A stretch of 52,015 bases of DNA, from NCBI GenBank assembly GCA_051954235.1, contig JBQCHY010000081.1:1-52015 (forward strand), read 5' to 3'. Below are positions 31,128-40,806 of this stretch, piece after piece (the stretch's first letter is position 1; each line of letters begins with the position of its first letter). The notes under the pieces are model-generated. The model searched no databases and was not told the DNA's origin. It saw only the letters and a list, made by a program, of their open reading frames with translations. Source of the DNA: 62-47 sp051954235. GTDB taxonomy: Bacteria > Pseudomonadota > Alphaproteobacteria > Rhizobiales > Xanthobacteraceae. Position numbers and translations under genes: made by a program.

Positions 31128-32699
31128 ATGATCGACCGTCCGACCGACCTCACTTCCGCTCCGATTTATCAACCGCGCCGTTCGGTGCTGTCCCTGCGCA
31201 AGTTCGCCCTGATGGCCTCGGTGGTCGCTGGCCTTGGCGCCGCCGTCTACGGCCTCACGCCGTCGCCCGGCAACTTCGACCTGTTCTCGACGCCTGCGCA
31301 TGCGCAGGTCAACAACGAGGTCAGCAAGGTCCAAACGCCGATCGGCTTCGCCGACATTGTCGAGCGCGTGAAGCCGTCAGTGATCTCGGTCAAGGTTCGC
31401 ATCAAGGAGAAGATGGCGGATTCGGATCAGGACGGTTCGCCGTTCCAGCCCGGTTCGCCGATGGAGCGTTTCTTCCGCCGCTTCGGTGGTCCGGATGGCT
31501 TGCCGCCGGGCCTGCGCGGTCGCCATGGCCCGCAGATGGGGCAGGGCTCCGGCTTCTTCATTTCCGCAGACGGCTATGCGGTGACCAACAATCACGTCGT
31601 CGAAGGCGCCGACAAGGTCGAAGTGACGACCGACGCCGGCAAGACCTACGCCGCGAAGGTAATCGGCACCGATCCGCGCACCGACTTGGCCTTGATCAAG
31701 GTCGAGGGCGGCTCGGACTTCCCGTTCGCAAAACTCTCCACCGGCAAGGCACGCATCGGTGACTGGGTGCTCGCGGTCGGCAATCCGTTCGGCCTCGGCG
31801 GCACGGTGACGGCCGGCATCGTCTCGGCCAACGGCCGCGATATCGGCAACGGTCCATATGACGACTTCATCCAGATCGACGCGCCGGTCAACAAAGGCAA
31901 CTCCGGTGGTCCCGCGTTCGACATGCAGGGCAACGTCATCGGCGTGAACACTGCGATCTATTCGCCATCCGGCGGCAGCGTCGGCATCGCGTTCTCGATC
32001 CCCGCGTCGACGGTGCAGAGCGTTGTCGCGCAGTTGAAGGACAAGGGCTCCGTCAGCCGTGGCTGGATCGGTGTGCAGATCCAGCCGGTGACGCAGGATA
32101 TCGCCGATAGTCTCGGCTTGAAGAAGGCCGAAGGCGCTTTGGTGGCCGAGCCGCAGCCGAATGGACCGGCCGACAAGGCGGGCATCCAGTCCGGCGACAT
32201 CATCAAGGGCGTCAACGGTCAGCCGGTGAAGGACGCGCGTGAACTCGCCCGCACCATCGGCGGCTACTCGCCCGGCAATTCGATCAAGATCGATCTGCTG
32301 CACAAGGGCCAGGATAAGACCGTGACGCTGACGCTCGACAAGATGCCGAACGAGAAGGAGGCGCGCGCCGATTTCGAACGCGGCCGTGATCGTGGCCACA
32401 TGTCGCGTGGCGCTGACGTTCCGCGCCTCGGCCTGACTGTCGCGCCCGCCGCGTCGGTCGCGGGCGCCGGCAAGGAAGGCGTCGTCGTCACCGATGTCGA
32501 TCCCAACAGTGCCGCCGCTGAGCGTGGCTTCAAGGAAGGCGATGTCATCCTCGAAGTCGCGGGCAAGAGCGTCGGCGATCCCGGCGAGGTGCGCGATGCC
32601 ATCAAGTCGGCGCAGGCCGACAACAAGAACAGCGTGTTGATGCGGATTCGCTCCGGCGGCTCGCTGCGCTTCGTCGCGGTGCCGCTCGCCAAGGGCTGA
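31128..32699 (+). CDS. degP: Periplasmic serine protease DegP/HtrA (Do family)
   Basis: A 523-residue envelope protease/chaperone. An N-terminal membrane or signal segment is at ~24-42, and an AHAQ-type cleavage site is near residue 60. The trypsin-like domain has His156 (TNNHVV), Asp186 (RTDLALIK) and Ser259 (GNSGGP). PDZ1 (~295-390, GWIGVQIQPVTQDIADSLGL) and PDZ2 (~430-520, GVVVTDVDPNSAAAERGFKEGDVI) follow. A Gly/Pro/Arg-rich Q-linker-like loop lies at 100-135. An in-frame ATG at 31089 would add 13 residues; 31128 has GGAGA upstream. Its place after the ccm genes is the standard order in rhizobia. Confidence 0.96.
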   Translation: MIDRPTDLTSAPIYQPRRSVLSLRKFALMASVVAGLGAAVYGLTPSPGNFDLFSTPAHAQVNNEVSKVQTPIGFADIVERVKPSVISVKVRIKEKMADSDQDGSPFQPGSPMERFFRRFGGPDGLPPGLRGRHGPQMGQGSGFFISADGYAVTNNHVVEGADKVEVTTDAGKTYAAKVIGTDPRTDLALIKVEGGSDFPFAKLSTGKARIGDWVLAVGNPFGLGGTVTAGIVSANGRDIGNGPYDDFIQIDAPVNKGNSGGPAFDMQGNVIGVNTAIYSPSGGSVGIAFSIPASTVQSVVAQLKDKGSVSRGWIGVQIQPVTQDIADSLGLKKAEGALVAEPQPNGPADKAGIQSGDIIKGVNGQPVKDARELARTIGGYSPGNSIKIDLLHKGQDKTVTLTLDKMPNEKEARADFERGRDRGHMSRGADVPRLGLTVAPAASVAGAGKEGVVVTDVDPNSAAAERGFKEGDVILEVAGKSVGDPGEVRDAIKSAQADNKNSVLMRIRSGGSLRFVAVPLAKG

Positions 32700-32713
32700 T
32701 CCGCTCGCGATGG

Positions 32714-32745
32714 GGCGTGGCGGTCGGTGCTCTCGCCGCCACGCC
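32714..32745 (+). terminator. Hairpin after degP
   Basis: A perfect 10-bp GC-rich stem (32714-32723 with 32736-32745) around a 12-base loop begins 14 bases after the degP stop. There is no U tract, so it is probably a stabiliser or weak terminator. A better terminator candidate lies at 32862-32910. Confidence 0.55.
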
Positions 32746-32770
32746 TCCAGCGCGAATTGTTCTTTGTTGA

Positions 32771-32815
32771 GCATGATCTTTTCCGAAAACCGGTTTCCAC
32801 TTTTCGGGATCATGC
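32771..32815. repeat. Common alphaproteobacterial palindrome
   Basis: A 45-base inverted repeat with ends GCATGATC / GATCATGC and an inner TTCCGAAAA / TTTTCGG pairing. It is a very widespread intergenic element type in Rhizobiales. It lies between the two hairpins downstream of degP. Confidence 0.75.
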
Positions 32816-32861
32816 GCCAAGAATTGCTTCCAATGGATCAGCCCCCTCCGTTGGAAGGTCT

Positions 32862-32910
32862 GGCGGGCGACGAAGTCCCCCAGCTTCGTCGTCCGCCGTT
32901 CTTTGTTTTC
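32862..32910 (+). terminator. Probable rho-independent terminator
   Basis: A 14-bp stem with one mismatch (32862-32875 with 32884-32897) and an 8-base loop is followed by T-rich sequence to 32910. It should end the ccm-degP transcript before the next regulator gene, whose promoter would then lie in 32910-32972. Confidence 0.65.
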
Positions 32911-32972
32911 CAGGTGATATCCCCTTGCCTTGCGTCGAGGATGCGATCAGGCCATGTTGAAGGGAACGTACC

Positions 32973-33680
32973 GTGACGTTAGGTGAGACAGACAATCAGA
33001 TGCGCTTGCTGATTATCGAGGATGATCGCGAATCGGCGGATTATCTCGCGAAGGCTTTTCGCGAAGTCGGCCATATCGCGGATCTTGCCGGTGATGGCGA
33101 AGAAGGTCTCTCTATGGCCGACGGCGGCGATTACGACGTGCTGGTGATCGATCGCATGTTGCCGAAACGCGACGGGCTGTCCGTTATCGGCACCTTGCGC
33201 GACAAGGGCAATCGCACGCCGGCATTGATCCTCTCCGCGCTGGGACAAGTCGACGACCGCATCAAGGGCCTGCGCGCCGGCGGCGACGACTATCTGCCGA
33301 AGCCATATGCGTTTGCGGAGTTGCTGGCGCGTGTCGAGGTGCTGTCGCGCCGCCATGGCGGCCCGGCTGAGGAAACGATCTATCGTGTCGGTGATCTTGA
33401 ACTCGATCGGCTTTCGCATCGCGTGACGCGCGGCAAGGAAGAACTCACCTTGCAGCCGCGTGAATTCCGCTTGCTCGAATATCTGATGAAGCACGCCGGG
33501 CAGGTGGTGACGCGCACTATGCTGCTGGAAAACGTCTGGGATTATCATTTCGATCCGCAGACCAACGTGATCGACGTGCACATCTCGCGGCTGCGCGCCA
33601 AGATCGACAAGGGATTCGAGCGGCCCTTGCTGCATACTATCCGTGGCGCCGGGTACATGATTCGTGACGGCATTCGGTAA
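32973..33680 (+). CDS. OmpR-family response regulator
   Basis: A 235-residue regulator. The receiver has acidic residues IIEDDRE, phosphoacceptor Asp60 in VLVIDRMLPKRDG and the Lys in DDYLPKPYAF. The winged-helix domain has LQPREFRLLEYLMKHAGQVVTRTMLLENVWDYHFDPQTNVIDVHISRLRAKID, close to heavy-metal/stress-type regulators. The GTG at 32973 is preceded by GAAGGGA; an ATG at 33000 gives the more usual MRLLIIEDD opening. It overlaps the kinase gene by 17 bases. Confidence 0.9.
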   Translation: MTLGETDNQMRLLIIEDDRESADYLAKAFREVGHIADLAGDGEEGLSMADGGDYDVLVIDRMLPKRDGLSVIGTLRDKGNRTPALILSALGQVDDRIKGLRAGGDDYLPKPYAFAELLARVEVLSRRHGGPAEETIYRVGDLELDRLSHRVTRGKEELTLQPREFRLLEYLMKHAGQVVTRTMLLENVWDYHFDPQTNVIDVHISRLRAKIDKGFERPLLHTIRGAGYMIRDGIR

Positions 33681-35103
33681 ACTGATCCGCACTACCGCGT
33701 TTCGTTTGACGCTGGTTTATCTATTGCTGTTCGCACTGTTTGCGGCGTCGCTGCTGGGCTTCTTCGCCTGGAACACGCGTCGCATGATCACCGAACAGAT
33801 CACCACCACGGTAAATGCCGAATTCGCCGACCTGACCGATGTGTTCAACCGGCGCGGCCTGCGTGGCGTGTCGTTCGCGATCGAAAACCGGGCGTTGCGT
33901 CCTGGCGCCAACCTTTATCTTCTTGTCACGCCCGCAGGGCAGGCGGTGGCCGGCAATGTCGGCGCGCTGCCGCCGGGGACGATGACCGGCTCCGGCTGGC
34001 GCGAGACGGCCTATCAACGTCTCGAGGAACAGGACAAGGCGCCGCATCGCGCGCTGGTCCAGATATCCGAACTCAGCAATGGCTTTCGGCTGCTGATCGG
34101 CCGCGATCTTGAGGAGCGGCGGCGTATCTTCGGCATCGTCGCCAAGGCGGCGCAATGGTCGATGCTGGTGGTGATCGTGCTGGGGCTTGCCGCCGGCGTT
34201 TTCGTCGGGCGGCGCGTGCTGCGGCGGATCGATGCGATGACCGGGACCACCCGCCGGATCATGGAAGGCGACCTCAGCGAGCGGTTGCCGGTGGGACGCA
34301 GCGGCGACGAACTCGATCGTCTGGCAGACAATCTCAACCTGATGCTGGAGCGCATCGAGGCGCTGATGAGCGGCCTCAAGGAAGTTTCCGATAACATCGC
34401 GCACGATCTCAAGACTCCGCTGACGCGGTTGCGCAATCGCGCCGAAGAGGCGTTGGCGATGTCGCGTAACGAGGCGGACTACCGTGCCGCGCTCGAGCGC
34501 ACCATCGAGGAATCCGATGGCCTGATCAGGACCTTCAACGCGCTATTGATGATCGCGCGTGCGGAATCCGGGCAGGGCGGCGCGGTTGAGGATTTCGACG
34601 CCGCCGATGTCGCCAACGGTATTCATGAACTTTATGAGCCGCTCGCCGAAGACAACGGGCTGACGTTGCGTGTCGAGGCCACGCCCGCGCCGCTTCATGG
34701 CAATCGCGAGCTGGTCAGCCAGGCGCTGGCCAATCTGGTGGAGAATGCCATCAAGTACGGCAAGCCGGCGCAGGCCGCGCCGGACGCCGAGCCGAGGTCG
34801 ATTCTCATCGAAGCGCGCCGGGAGGGGAATCTCGTCCTCCTGAGCGTCACCGATCATGGCCCCGGCATTCCGGAAGCCGACCGCAAACGCGCCACCGAAC
34901 GCTTCGTCCGCCTCGAGGCCAGCCGCACCCTCCCGGGCTCCGGTCTTGGCCTCAGCCTCGCCTCGGCGGTGGCGAAACTGCACCGCGGCGAGTTGCGGCT
35001 GGACGATGCCGCCCCCGGACTGCGCGCGACCCTTGCATTTCCGACGCTTTCGGGCGAGGGACTAGGGGAGCAATCCTCTCAACCGGAAACGCATCCTGCA
35101 TGA
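33664..35103 (+). CDS. Sensor histidine kinase (HAMP, CusS-like)
   Basis: A 479-residue sensor kinase starting with GTG. TM1 is at ~14-34, a periplasmic region at ~36-160 and TM2 at ~160-180. HAMP follows with GTTRRIMEGDLSERLPVGRSGDELDRLADNLN, then the phosphoacceptor SDNIAHDLKTPLTRLRNRAEE. The ATPase domain has NLVENAIKYG, DHGPGIPEADR and GSGLGLSLASAV. The signal is unknown. The gene overlaps both the regulator upstream and glnE downstream (ATGA at 35100-35103), so the three are probably one transcript. Confidence 0.9.
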   Translation: MTAFGKLIRTTAFRLTLVYLLLFALFAASLLGFFAWNTRRMITEQITTTVNAEFADLTDVFNRRGLRGVSFAIENRALRPGANLYLLVTPAGQAVAGNVGALPPGTMTGSGWRETAYQRLEEQDKAPHRALVQISELSNGFRLLIGRDLEERRRIFGIVAKAAQWSMLVVIVLGLAAGVFVGRRVLRRIDAMTGTTRRIMEGDLSERLPVGRSGDELDRLADNLNLMLERIEALMSGLKEVSDNIAHDLKTPLTRLRNRAEEALAMSRNEADYRAALERTIEESDGLIRTFNALLMIARAESGQGGAVEDFDAADVANGIHELYEPLAEDNGLTLRVEATPAPLHGNRELVSQALANLVENAIKYGKPAQAAPDAEPRSILIEARREGNLVLLSVTDHGPGIPEADRKRATERFVRLEASRTLPGSGLGLSLASAVAKLHRGELRLDDAAPGLRATLAFPTLSGEGLGEQSSQPETHPA

Positions 35104-38063
35104 ACGCCTCCGCGACGGACGCGGATCTGTCTTCCCTGGCCGCCCAGGTGGTGGCCGGTCCGGTCGTGTTCGCCGCGCCGGAAGCCGCGCAGCGGCTCGC
35201 GGACTGGCTGGCCGATGTGCCGCCCGAGCAGACGGCGGCGATCTCGGCCGTCACAAAACAGTTTCCCAAAACCCGAACGTTGCTGGAAGGCATCGCGGAA
35301 GCGTCGCCTTACCTGTTCGACCTGATCCGGGTCGATCCCGGCCGCTTCATTCGCCTGTTGCAGTCCGAACCGGAGGCGCACTTCGCCACATTGATCGCGA
35401 AAGCGGTCGCCGATGTTCCCACCGCCGCCGATCAGGCCGAGGCGATGCAGTTGCTGCGTCGGCTGAAGGCGGAAGCCGCGCTGATGATCGCGCTGTGCGA
35501 TATCGGCGACGTCTGGCCGGTGATGCGCGTCACCCAGGCATTGACCGATCTCGCGGTGACCTCCGTGCAGTGCGCGTTGCGCTTCCTGCTGTTGCAGGAG
35601 GCGGCGCGTGGCAAGATTTCGCCGCCCGTTCCTGAACGGCCGGAGGAGGGCAGCGGTCTCGTCGTTCTCGCCATGGGCAAGATGGGCGCGGGCGAGCTGA
35701 ATTATTCCAGCGACGTCGATCTCATCGTCTTCTTCAATCTCGAGGCTCCGACGCTGGCGCCCGACATCGAGCCGCAGCCTTTCTTTGTGCGTGTCACGCA
35801 AGGGCTGTCGCGGATGTTGCAGCAGCGCACCGGCGACGGCTACGTGTTTCGCGTCGATCTGCGATTGCGGCCCGATCCGGCGTCGACGCCGGTTGCGATC
35901 TCGACCGCCGCGGCGCTTGACTACTACGAGCGTGAAGGCCGCACCTGGGAACGCGCCGCGATGATCAAGGCGCGCCCGTGCGCCGGCGATATCGTCGCGG
36001 GCGAGGCGCTGGTCGGCGAGATCGCACCGTTCGTCTGGCGCAAGCACCTCGACTTTGCAGCGCTGTCCGATGTCCACGACATGAAGCGGCAGATGCAGTC
36101 GTTTCGCGGACAGAACGATATTTCGGTCGAAGGACATAACGTCAAGGTCGGACGTGGTGGCATCCGCGAAATCGAGTTCTTTGCGCAGACCCAGCAATTG
36201 ATCGCCGGCGGCCGGCATCCCGAACTGCGCTCGCGCCCGACGCTGGAGACACTGAATATTCTGGCGGCGAACAATTGGATCACGCCGGCCGCGCGGGACG
36301 AGTTGAGCGAGGCTTATCAGTTCCTCCGTCGCGTCGAGCATCGCCTGCAAATGATCGCCGACGAGCAGACCCACGCATTGCCGGAAGATCGTGACGCGGT
36401 CGAACGCTTTGCGTTCTTCTTCGGCTATGACAGCCGCGATGCCTTCGCCAAAGATCTACTGCATCATCTCAATTGCGTGCAGGGCCATTACAGCAAGCTG
36501 TTCGAGGGCGATCCGGCCGGGACGGCAAAATTCCCCGACGTCGATTATCGCGCCGGCCCCGACGATCCGCGCGTGGTCAAGCGGCTATCCGATCTCGGCT
36601 TCGCCAAGCCGCTGATGGTAGCGTCCACGGTGCAGCAGTGGATGTCGGGCGAATATCGCGTCCTCAAGGTCGAGGCGACGCGGAAGGCTTTCGAGGAATT
36701 CGTTCCGGCGTTGATCGATGGGTTGGCCCACGCCGAAGAACCCGACGACGCGGTCACCGCGTTCGACAGTTTCCTGCAAGCCCTACAGCGTGGCGGGCGG
36801 TTGATTTCCCTGCTCGGCCAGAACAGCGATCTGGTCGCGCTGGTGGCGCTCATTCTCGGTGCGGCGCCGCGTCTCGGTGCGATGCTGGCGCGGCAACCGC
36901 AACTGATGGACGGGCTGATCGATCCGCGCTTCTTCGGTGCGATGCCGGATCGCAAGGAGTTGTCGGAACGTCTTGCAGCAACGCTCTCCGACGCGGACTC
37001 CTACGAAGAGTTTCTCGACCGGCTGCGGCTGTTCGGTCAGGAAAGCCTGTTCCTGATCGGCGCGCGCATCCTGTCCGGCACGGTGTCCGCGCAGCACGCC
37101 AGCACGGCGTTCGCCGACGTTGCCGAGGGCGTTGTGCAAACGGTGCACAAACTGGTAACGAAGCAGTTCGTCGAGCAATACGGCCGAGTCCGGAACCAGG
37201 AAACCGCGATCCTTGCGATGGGGAAACTCGGCAGCCGGGAAATGACGGCGGCGTCCGACCTCGATCTCATTCTGATCTACGACTTCGATCATGAGCATCC
37301 GGAGTCCGACGGCGCGCGGTCGCTGCACGGCAGCCAATATTTCGCGCGCTTCACCCAGCGGCTGATTAGCGCGTTCACAACGCGCACGAACTACGGCGTG
37401 TTGTACGAAGTCGACATGCGCCTGCGGCCGTCTGGCCGCGCCGGTCCTGTTGCGTCGCGGCTGGACTCGTTTGCCGATTATCAGGATCACGAGGCCTGGA
37501 CCTGGGAGCACATGGCGCTGACGCGTGCGCGCGTGATCTCGGCGTCGCCCGAGTTTCGCGAGCGGATCGAGGGGATCATCCGCGAAGTGCTGACGCGCCT
37601 GCGCGACCGCCGCATCATTGCCAGCGACGTTGCCGAAATGCGCCGCGCCATCGCGCTCGAGAAGGGCGAGGACGATATCTGGGATATCAAATATGCCGCC
37701 GGAGGCATGGTCGATATCGAATTCATCGCGCAGTATCTGCAACTGGTTCACGCCGCAGAGACGCCGGAAATTCTCAACGTCAGTACGGTGCAGGTGCTCG
37801 AGAATGCGGCGCGCCTCGGCATCCTGCCGCAATCGACCATGGAAGTGCTGCGGCCCGCGGCGAGGCTTTATCACGACCTGACCCAGATTCTACGGCTTTG
37901 CGTCAGCGGCAAGTTCGACCCCGCGACCGCTGGCGAAGACCTGTTGCGGGTCATGACGCGGGCAGGGGACGCGCCGGACTTCTCGGCGCTGGAAGCACGC
38001 GTACGCGACACCCAGACGGACGTGAGAAATGTCTTTCTCGCGCTGGTCGATGAGAAGAGTTGA
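35100..38063 (+). CDS. glnE: Bifunctional glutamine synthetase adenylyltransferase/deadenylase
   Basis: GlnE adjusts glutamine synthetase activity by adding AMP to, or removing it from, a tyrosine in response to PII and glutamine. The 987-residue length is normal. Two nucleotidyltransferase domains are visible. The N-terminal deadenylylase domain has MGKMGAGELNYSSDVDLIVFF and VDLRLRPDPAS. The C-terminal adenylylase domain has MGKLGSREMTAASDLDLILIYDFD and VDMRLRPSGRAG. The block GRGGIREIEFFAQTQQLIAGG is also diagnostic. Its start overlaps the stop of a sensor kinase gene, an unusual partner that may tie nitrogen control to that transcript. Confidence 0.97.
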   Translation: MNASATDADLSSLAAQVVAGPVVFAAPEAAQRLADWLADVPPEQTAAISAVTKQFPKTRTLLEGIAEASPYLFDLIRVDPGRFIRLLQSEPEAHFATLIAKAVADVPTAADQAEAMQLLRRLKAEAALMIALCDIGDVWPVMRVTQALTDLAVTSVQCALRFLLLQEAARGKISPPVPERPEEGSGLVVLAMGKMGAGELNYSSDVDLIVFFNLEAPTLAPDIEPQPFFVRVTQGLSRMLQQRTGDGYVFRVDLRLRPDPASTPVAISTAAALDYYEREGRTWERAAMIKARPCAGDIVAGEALVGEIAPFVWRKHLDFAALSDVHDMKRQMQSFRGQNDISVEGHNVKVGRGGIREIEFFAQTQQLIAGGRHPELRSRPTLETLNILAANNWITPAARDELSEAYQFLRRVEHRLQMIADEQTHALPEDRDAVERFAFFFGYDSRDAFAKDLLHHLNCVQGHYSKLFEGDPAGTAKFPDVDYRAGPDDPRVVKRLSDLGFAKPLMVASTVQQWMSGEYRVLKVEATRKAFEEFVPALIDGLAHAEEPDDAVTAFDSFLQALQRGGRLISLLGQNSDLVALVALILGAAPRLGAMLARQPQLMDGLIDPRFFGAMPDRKELSERLAATLSDADSYEEFLDRLRLFGQESLFLIGARILSGTVSAQHASTAFADVAEGVVQTVHKLVTKQFVEQYGRVRNQETAILAMGKLGSREMTAASDLDLILIYDFDHEHPESDGARSLHGSQYFARFTQRLISAFTTRTNYGVLYEVDMRLRPSGRAGPVASRLDSFADYQDHEAWTWEHMALTRARVISASPEFRERIEGIIREVLTRLRDRRIIASDVAEMRRAIALEKGEDDIWDIKYAAGGMVDIEFIAQYLQLVHAAETPEILNVSTVQVLENAARLGILPQSTMEVLRPAARLYHDLTQILRLCVSGKFDPATAGEDLLRVMTRAGDAPDFSALEARVRDTQTDVRNVFLALVDEKS

Positions 38064-38071
38064 GATTGAAC

Positions 38072-38154
38072 CGTCATTGCGAGGAGCGGAGCGACGAAGC
38101 AATCGAGAAGCCGCGAAGATAGAACTGGATTGCTTCGCTTCGCTCGCAATGACG
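38072..38154. repeat. Intergenic palindromic repeat, family B copy 3
   Basis: An 83-base inverted repeat (CGTCATTGCGAGGAGC... and ...TTCGCTCGCAATGACG) lies between the convergent glnE and kinase genes. It matches copies at 9622-9706 and 11721-11802 within the phage-like region, showing that one repeat family covers both core and GTA-like DNA. It may serve as a bidirectional terminator. Confidence 0.87.
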
Positions 38155-38185
38155 TAGACAGAAGCGATCAGTCCGGATTCACTCG

Positions 38186-40474
38186 TTAAGCTGCAACGGA
38201 AAGCTGACCGGCGCGCCCGTCGCACGGCAGCGTCACGCCGATCACGGTACCGGCGCCGGGTTTCGACTTCATCCGCATCGAGCCGCCATGCAGGCCGGTC
38301 AGCGATTTCGCGATGGCAAGCCCGAGCCCGGAGCCTTGATAGGTCTTGGTCAATTGCCCTTCGACCTGCTCGAACGGCTGGCCGAGCTTGACCATGGATT
38401 GCCGCGCGATACCGATGCCGGTGTCCGCGATCATCAGCACGATCGAATTGTCGACCAGCCGGCTCCGAACGATCACCCGGCCACCGTCCGGTGTGAATTT
38501 CACCGCGTTGGACAGAAGATTGACCACGATCTGCTTGATGGCGCGCCGGTCCGCCACCAGCGGTACCTGGTCCTCGAAGTCGGCATCAAGCACCAGGGAT
38601 TTTTCCTGCGCCTTGCCTGACACGACGCGGAGCGACTCCGTCAACGTCTGCGCGAGATTGAGCGGCTCGAGATCGAGCTGCATCCGCCCCGCTTCGATCT
38701 TCGACATGTCGAGAATGTCGTTGATGACTTCGAGCAGGTAATGCCCGGAGGTTAGAATATCGTGGCAGTATTCCTGATACTTGTCGCAGCCGAGCGTTCC
38801 GAACATGCCGCTGCCCATGATCTCGGAGAAGCCGATGATTGCATTGAGCGGGGTGCGCAGTTCGTGGCTCATATTGGCGAGGAATTTCGATTTCGCTTGA
38901 TTGGCTTCCTCGGCGCGGTCCTTCTCGTCGGCGTATTTCTGCGCGAGATCGGCGAGTTCGAGTGCCTGCTGTTCCAGCGTCGCCTGCGATCGCTTCAGAT
39001 CGATCACCGAGGCGCGCAAGCGCAGATCGTTGTCGACCAGCTTCTGCTCGTGTTCCTTGATCCGCGTGATGTCGGTGCCGACCGAAACATAACCGCCATC
39101 CTTGGTCCGGCGCTCGCTGACGTTGAGCCAGCGGCCGTCGTCGAGTTGCGCCTCGAAAGTGCGCGCACCGGCGGCGAGCGCATCGCTTGCCGACAGGCGA
39201 GCGCGAATCCGCGGCATCTTTCCCACCTCGCAGACCGTCTCATATGACGTTCCTGGCGCGACGGCGGTGTCGGGCAATTTGTGCAGGCGCTGAAAGTGCG
39301 AATTGCAAAGAACGAGGCGATCCTCGGCGTCCCACAGGACAAAGGATTCCGGAATTGTCTCGATGGCGTCGCGCAAGCGAAGGTCGGCTTCGACGGTGCG
39401 TTCGGCGAGGCTCTTCTGTTCGGTGACGTCCACGGCGATGCCGATCAGATGCAGACCGCCGTCACGCGCGCCGTGGCTCAGTTCGCATCGCACCCGCAGC
39501 CAGATCCAGTGGCCGTTGCTGTGCTGCATGCGAAAGCTCTGGTCGATGTGATTGATCTTTCCGGAGATGAGAAGGTCGGCGATTTCAAATAGGTTGATAT
39601 CGTCCGAGCGCACCAGAGCGTTGACTTCTCCGAAAGTCAGAAGGTCGCTGCGGCCGGGTAGGCCCAGGATGGAGAACATCGAATGCGACCAGAAGACGCG
39701 CCCGCGCGAGAGATCCCAATCCCACAGGCCGCAGCGCCCGCGATTGAGCGCCGTGTCGATCCGTCCGCGCACCGCGTCGTTGATGAGGTCGCCTTCGCGG
39801 GCGCGTGTCGATTGCCAGTGAAATGCGAAGCCGAGGATGAGCACGACAAAGCCGGTGGTGGCGGAGAGCGTGATGGCGAGCGCGGCATCCGATTGCAATA
39901 ACGGCGAGCCGTGCTTCTGTGCGATCACCAGATGATGGCCCGGCAGCGACTTGAGCGGCCGCGCGGTGGCAATCACGTCGTTGGCTTTGCTGAGCACGGG
40001 CGTCGAATGCGCGGTCGTGGCGAGGGTGGTCAGCAATTCGCGGTCGATGTCGCCGATCCATTCGGTCGAAAGGCCGGCAACGAGACGTTGATCGGCCCCG
40101 ATAATCAGAATCGAGCGGCTTGCCGAGATGCCCCATGTCGGGATCAGCGATGAAAGCAGGTTCTGCAAGTGAGAAGGCGTCGCCGGCGATTGCCGCTCCG
40201 CGAGATTGCGGTCGAGGCGTTCGGCAAGCAAGTCGGCAAGCGCCGTCAGATCGCGTTGAGCCGAGGCTTGCATCTGCCGGCCGTGATCGGTGACCTGAAC
40301 GAAGGCGCCGAAACAGATGGTGACGAGAAATGCGATGATGAGGGTCGGGACTGCGCGGCGCAGCACCGGTTCGGCATTCAGCAGCCGATGATAGGCTGGT
40401 TTCGCGATCGACTGCGCCAATCCCTTGATCGAATCGGATTGGACGCATGCGCTTTGCGTGCGCGCGCGCATCAT
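38186..40474 (-). CDS. Multi-PAS sensor histidine kinase (PleC/DivJ-like catalytic core)
   Basis: A 762-residue membrane kinase. TM1 is near residues 42-62 (LIIAFLVTICFGAFV), a periplasmic sensor spans ~63-190, and TM2 is near 195-220. Two or three PAS domains follow; the segment FWSHSMFSILGLPG and then VLWDAEDRLVLCNSHFQRLH are recognisable. A coiled coil (LEQQALELADLAQKYADEKDRAEEANQAK) leads to the phosphoacceptor NMSHELRTPLNAIIGFSEIM. The ATPase domain has NLLSNAVKFTPDGG, DTGIGI and GSGLGLAIAKSL. No receiver domain is present. The ATG at 40474 has GAGGGGG upstream. The core resembles alphaproteobacterial cell-cycle kinases, but a specific orthology is not claimed. Confidence 0.88.
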   Translation of the reverse strand: MMRARTQSACVQSDSIKGLAQSIAKPAYHRLLNAEPVLRRAVPTLIIAFLVTICFGAFVQVTDHGRQMQASAQRDLTALADLLAERLDRNLAERQSPATPSHLQNLLSSLIPTWGISASRSILIIGADQRLVAGLSTEWIGDIDRELLTTLATTAHSTPVLSKANDVIATARPLKSLPGHHLVIAQKHGSPLLQSDAALAITLSATTGFVVLILGFAFHWQSTRAREGDLINDAVRGRIDTALNRGRCGLWDWDLSRGRVFWSHSMFSILGLPGRSDLLTFGEVNALVRSDDINLFEIADLLISGKINHIDQSFRMQHSNGHWIWLRVRCELSHGARDGGLHLIGIAVDVTEQKSLAERTVEADLRLRDAIETIPESFVLWDAEDRLVLCNSHFQRLHKLPDTAVAPGTSYETVCEVGKMPRIRARLSASDALAAGARTFEAQLDDGRWLNVSERRTKDGGYVSVGTDITRIKEHEQKLVDNDLRLRASVIDLKRSQATLEQQALELADLAQKYADEKDRAEEANQAKSKFLANMSHELRTPLNAIIGFSEIMGSGMFGTLGCDKYQEYCHDILTSGHYLLEVINDILDMSKIEAGRMQLDLEPLNLAQTLTESLRVVSGKAQEKSLVLDADFEDQVPLVADRRAIKQIVVNLLSNAVKFTPDGGRVIVRSRLVDNSIVLMIADTGIGIARQSMVKLGQPFEQVEGQLTKTYQGSGLGLAIAKSLTGLHGGSMRMKSKPGAGTVIGVTLPCDGRAGQLSVAA

Positions 40475-40806
40475 GCCTTGCCCCCTCGGAATTCCTCTGG
40501 AATGCCCACCCCGGTGAACCCGTTCGCCCCGGTGGCGGCAACGCACTGCTACAGGTCAGTCCGACGCTCCGGTTCAAGTCCGATGATCGTTTAAATCCGA
40601 TGATCGGGTATCGCGAACGGGCGCAGTTCCTGCCGATTCAAACTGGCCCCCAGGCCGTTTCGAATCATGATGCAATTTGAATCCAGATTTGGCGGCGTGT
40701 CGAGAGTCAACGAATCGTTAACGAGAAAAAATCTTTATCCAATGCTGATTTTTTGCCGACGATCGTCCGAATGCGAGTCCGAAACGAGAACGCCGTTCGG
40801 TGCTCG
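40475..40806. promoter_or_regulatory. Intergenic region upstream of PAS kinase
   Basis: A 332-base stretch between the kinase gene and the end of the cation transporter gene. It contains an 11-base direct repeat, TCCGATGATCG, at 40579-40589 and 40596-40606 (17 bases apart). A perfect CGTTAACG palindrome is at 40716-40723 in AT-rich DNA. Both lie upstream of the kinase on its own strand and are candidate regulatory sites. No gene is supported. Confidence 0.4.

Noticed and set aside
31377..32813. Minus-strand open frame of 478 codons opposite degP
   Set aside because: It is antisense to an intact protease with full triad; its composition is that of a shadow frame.
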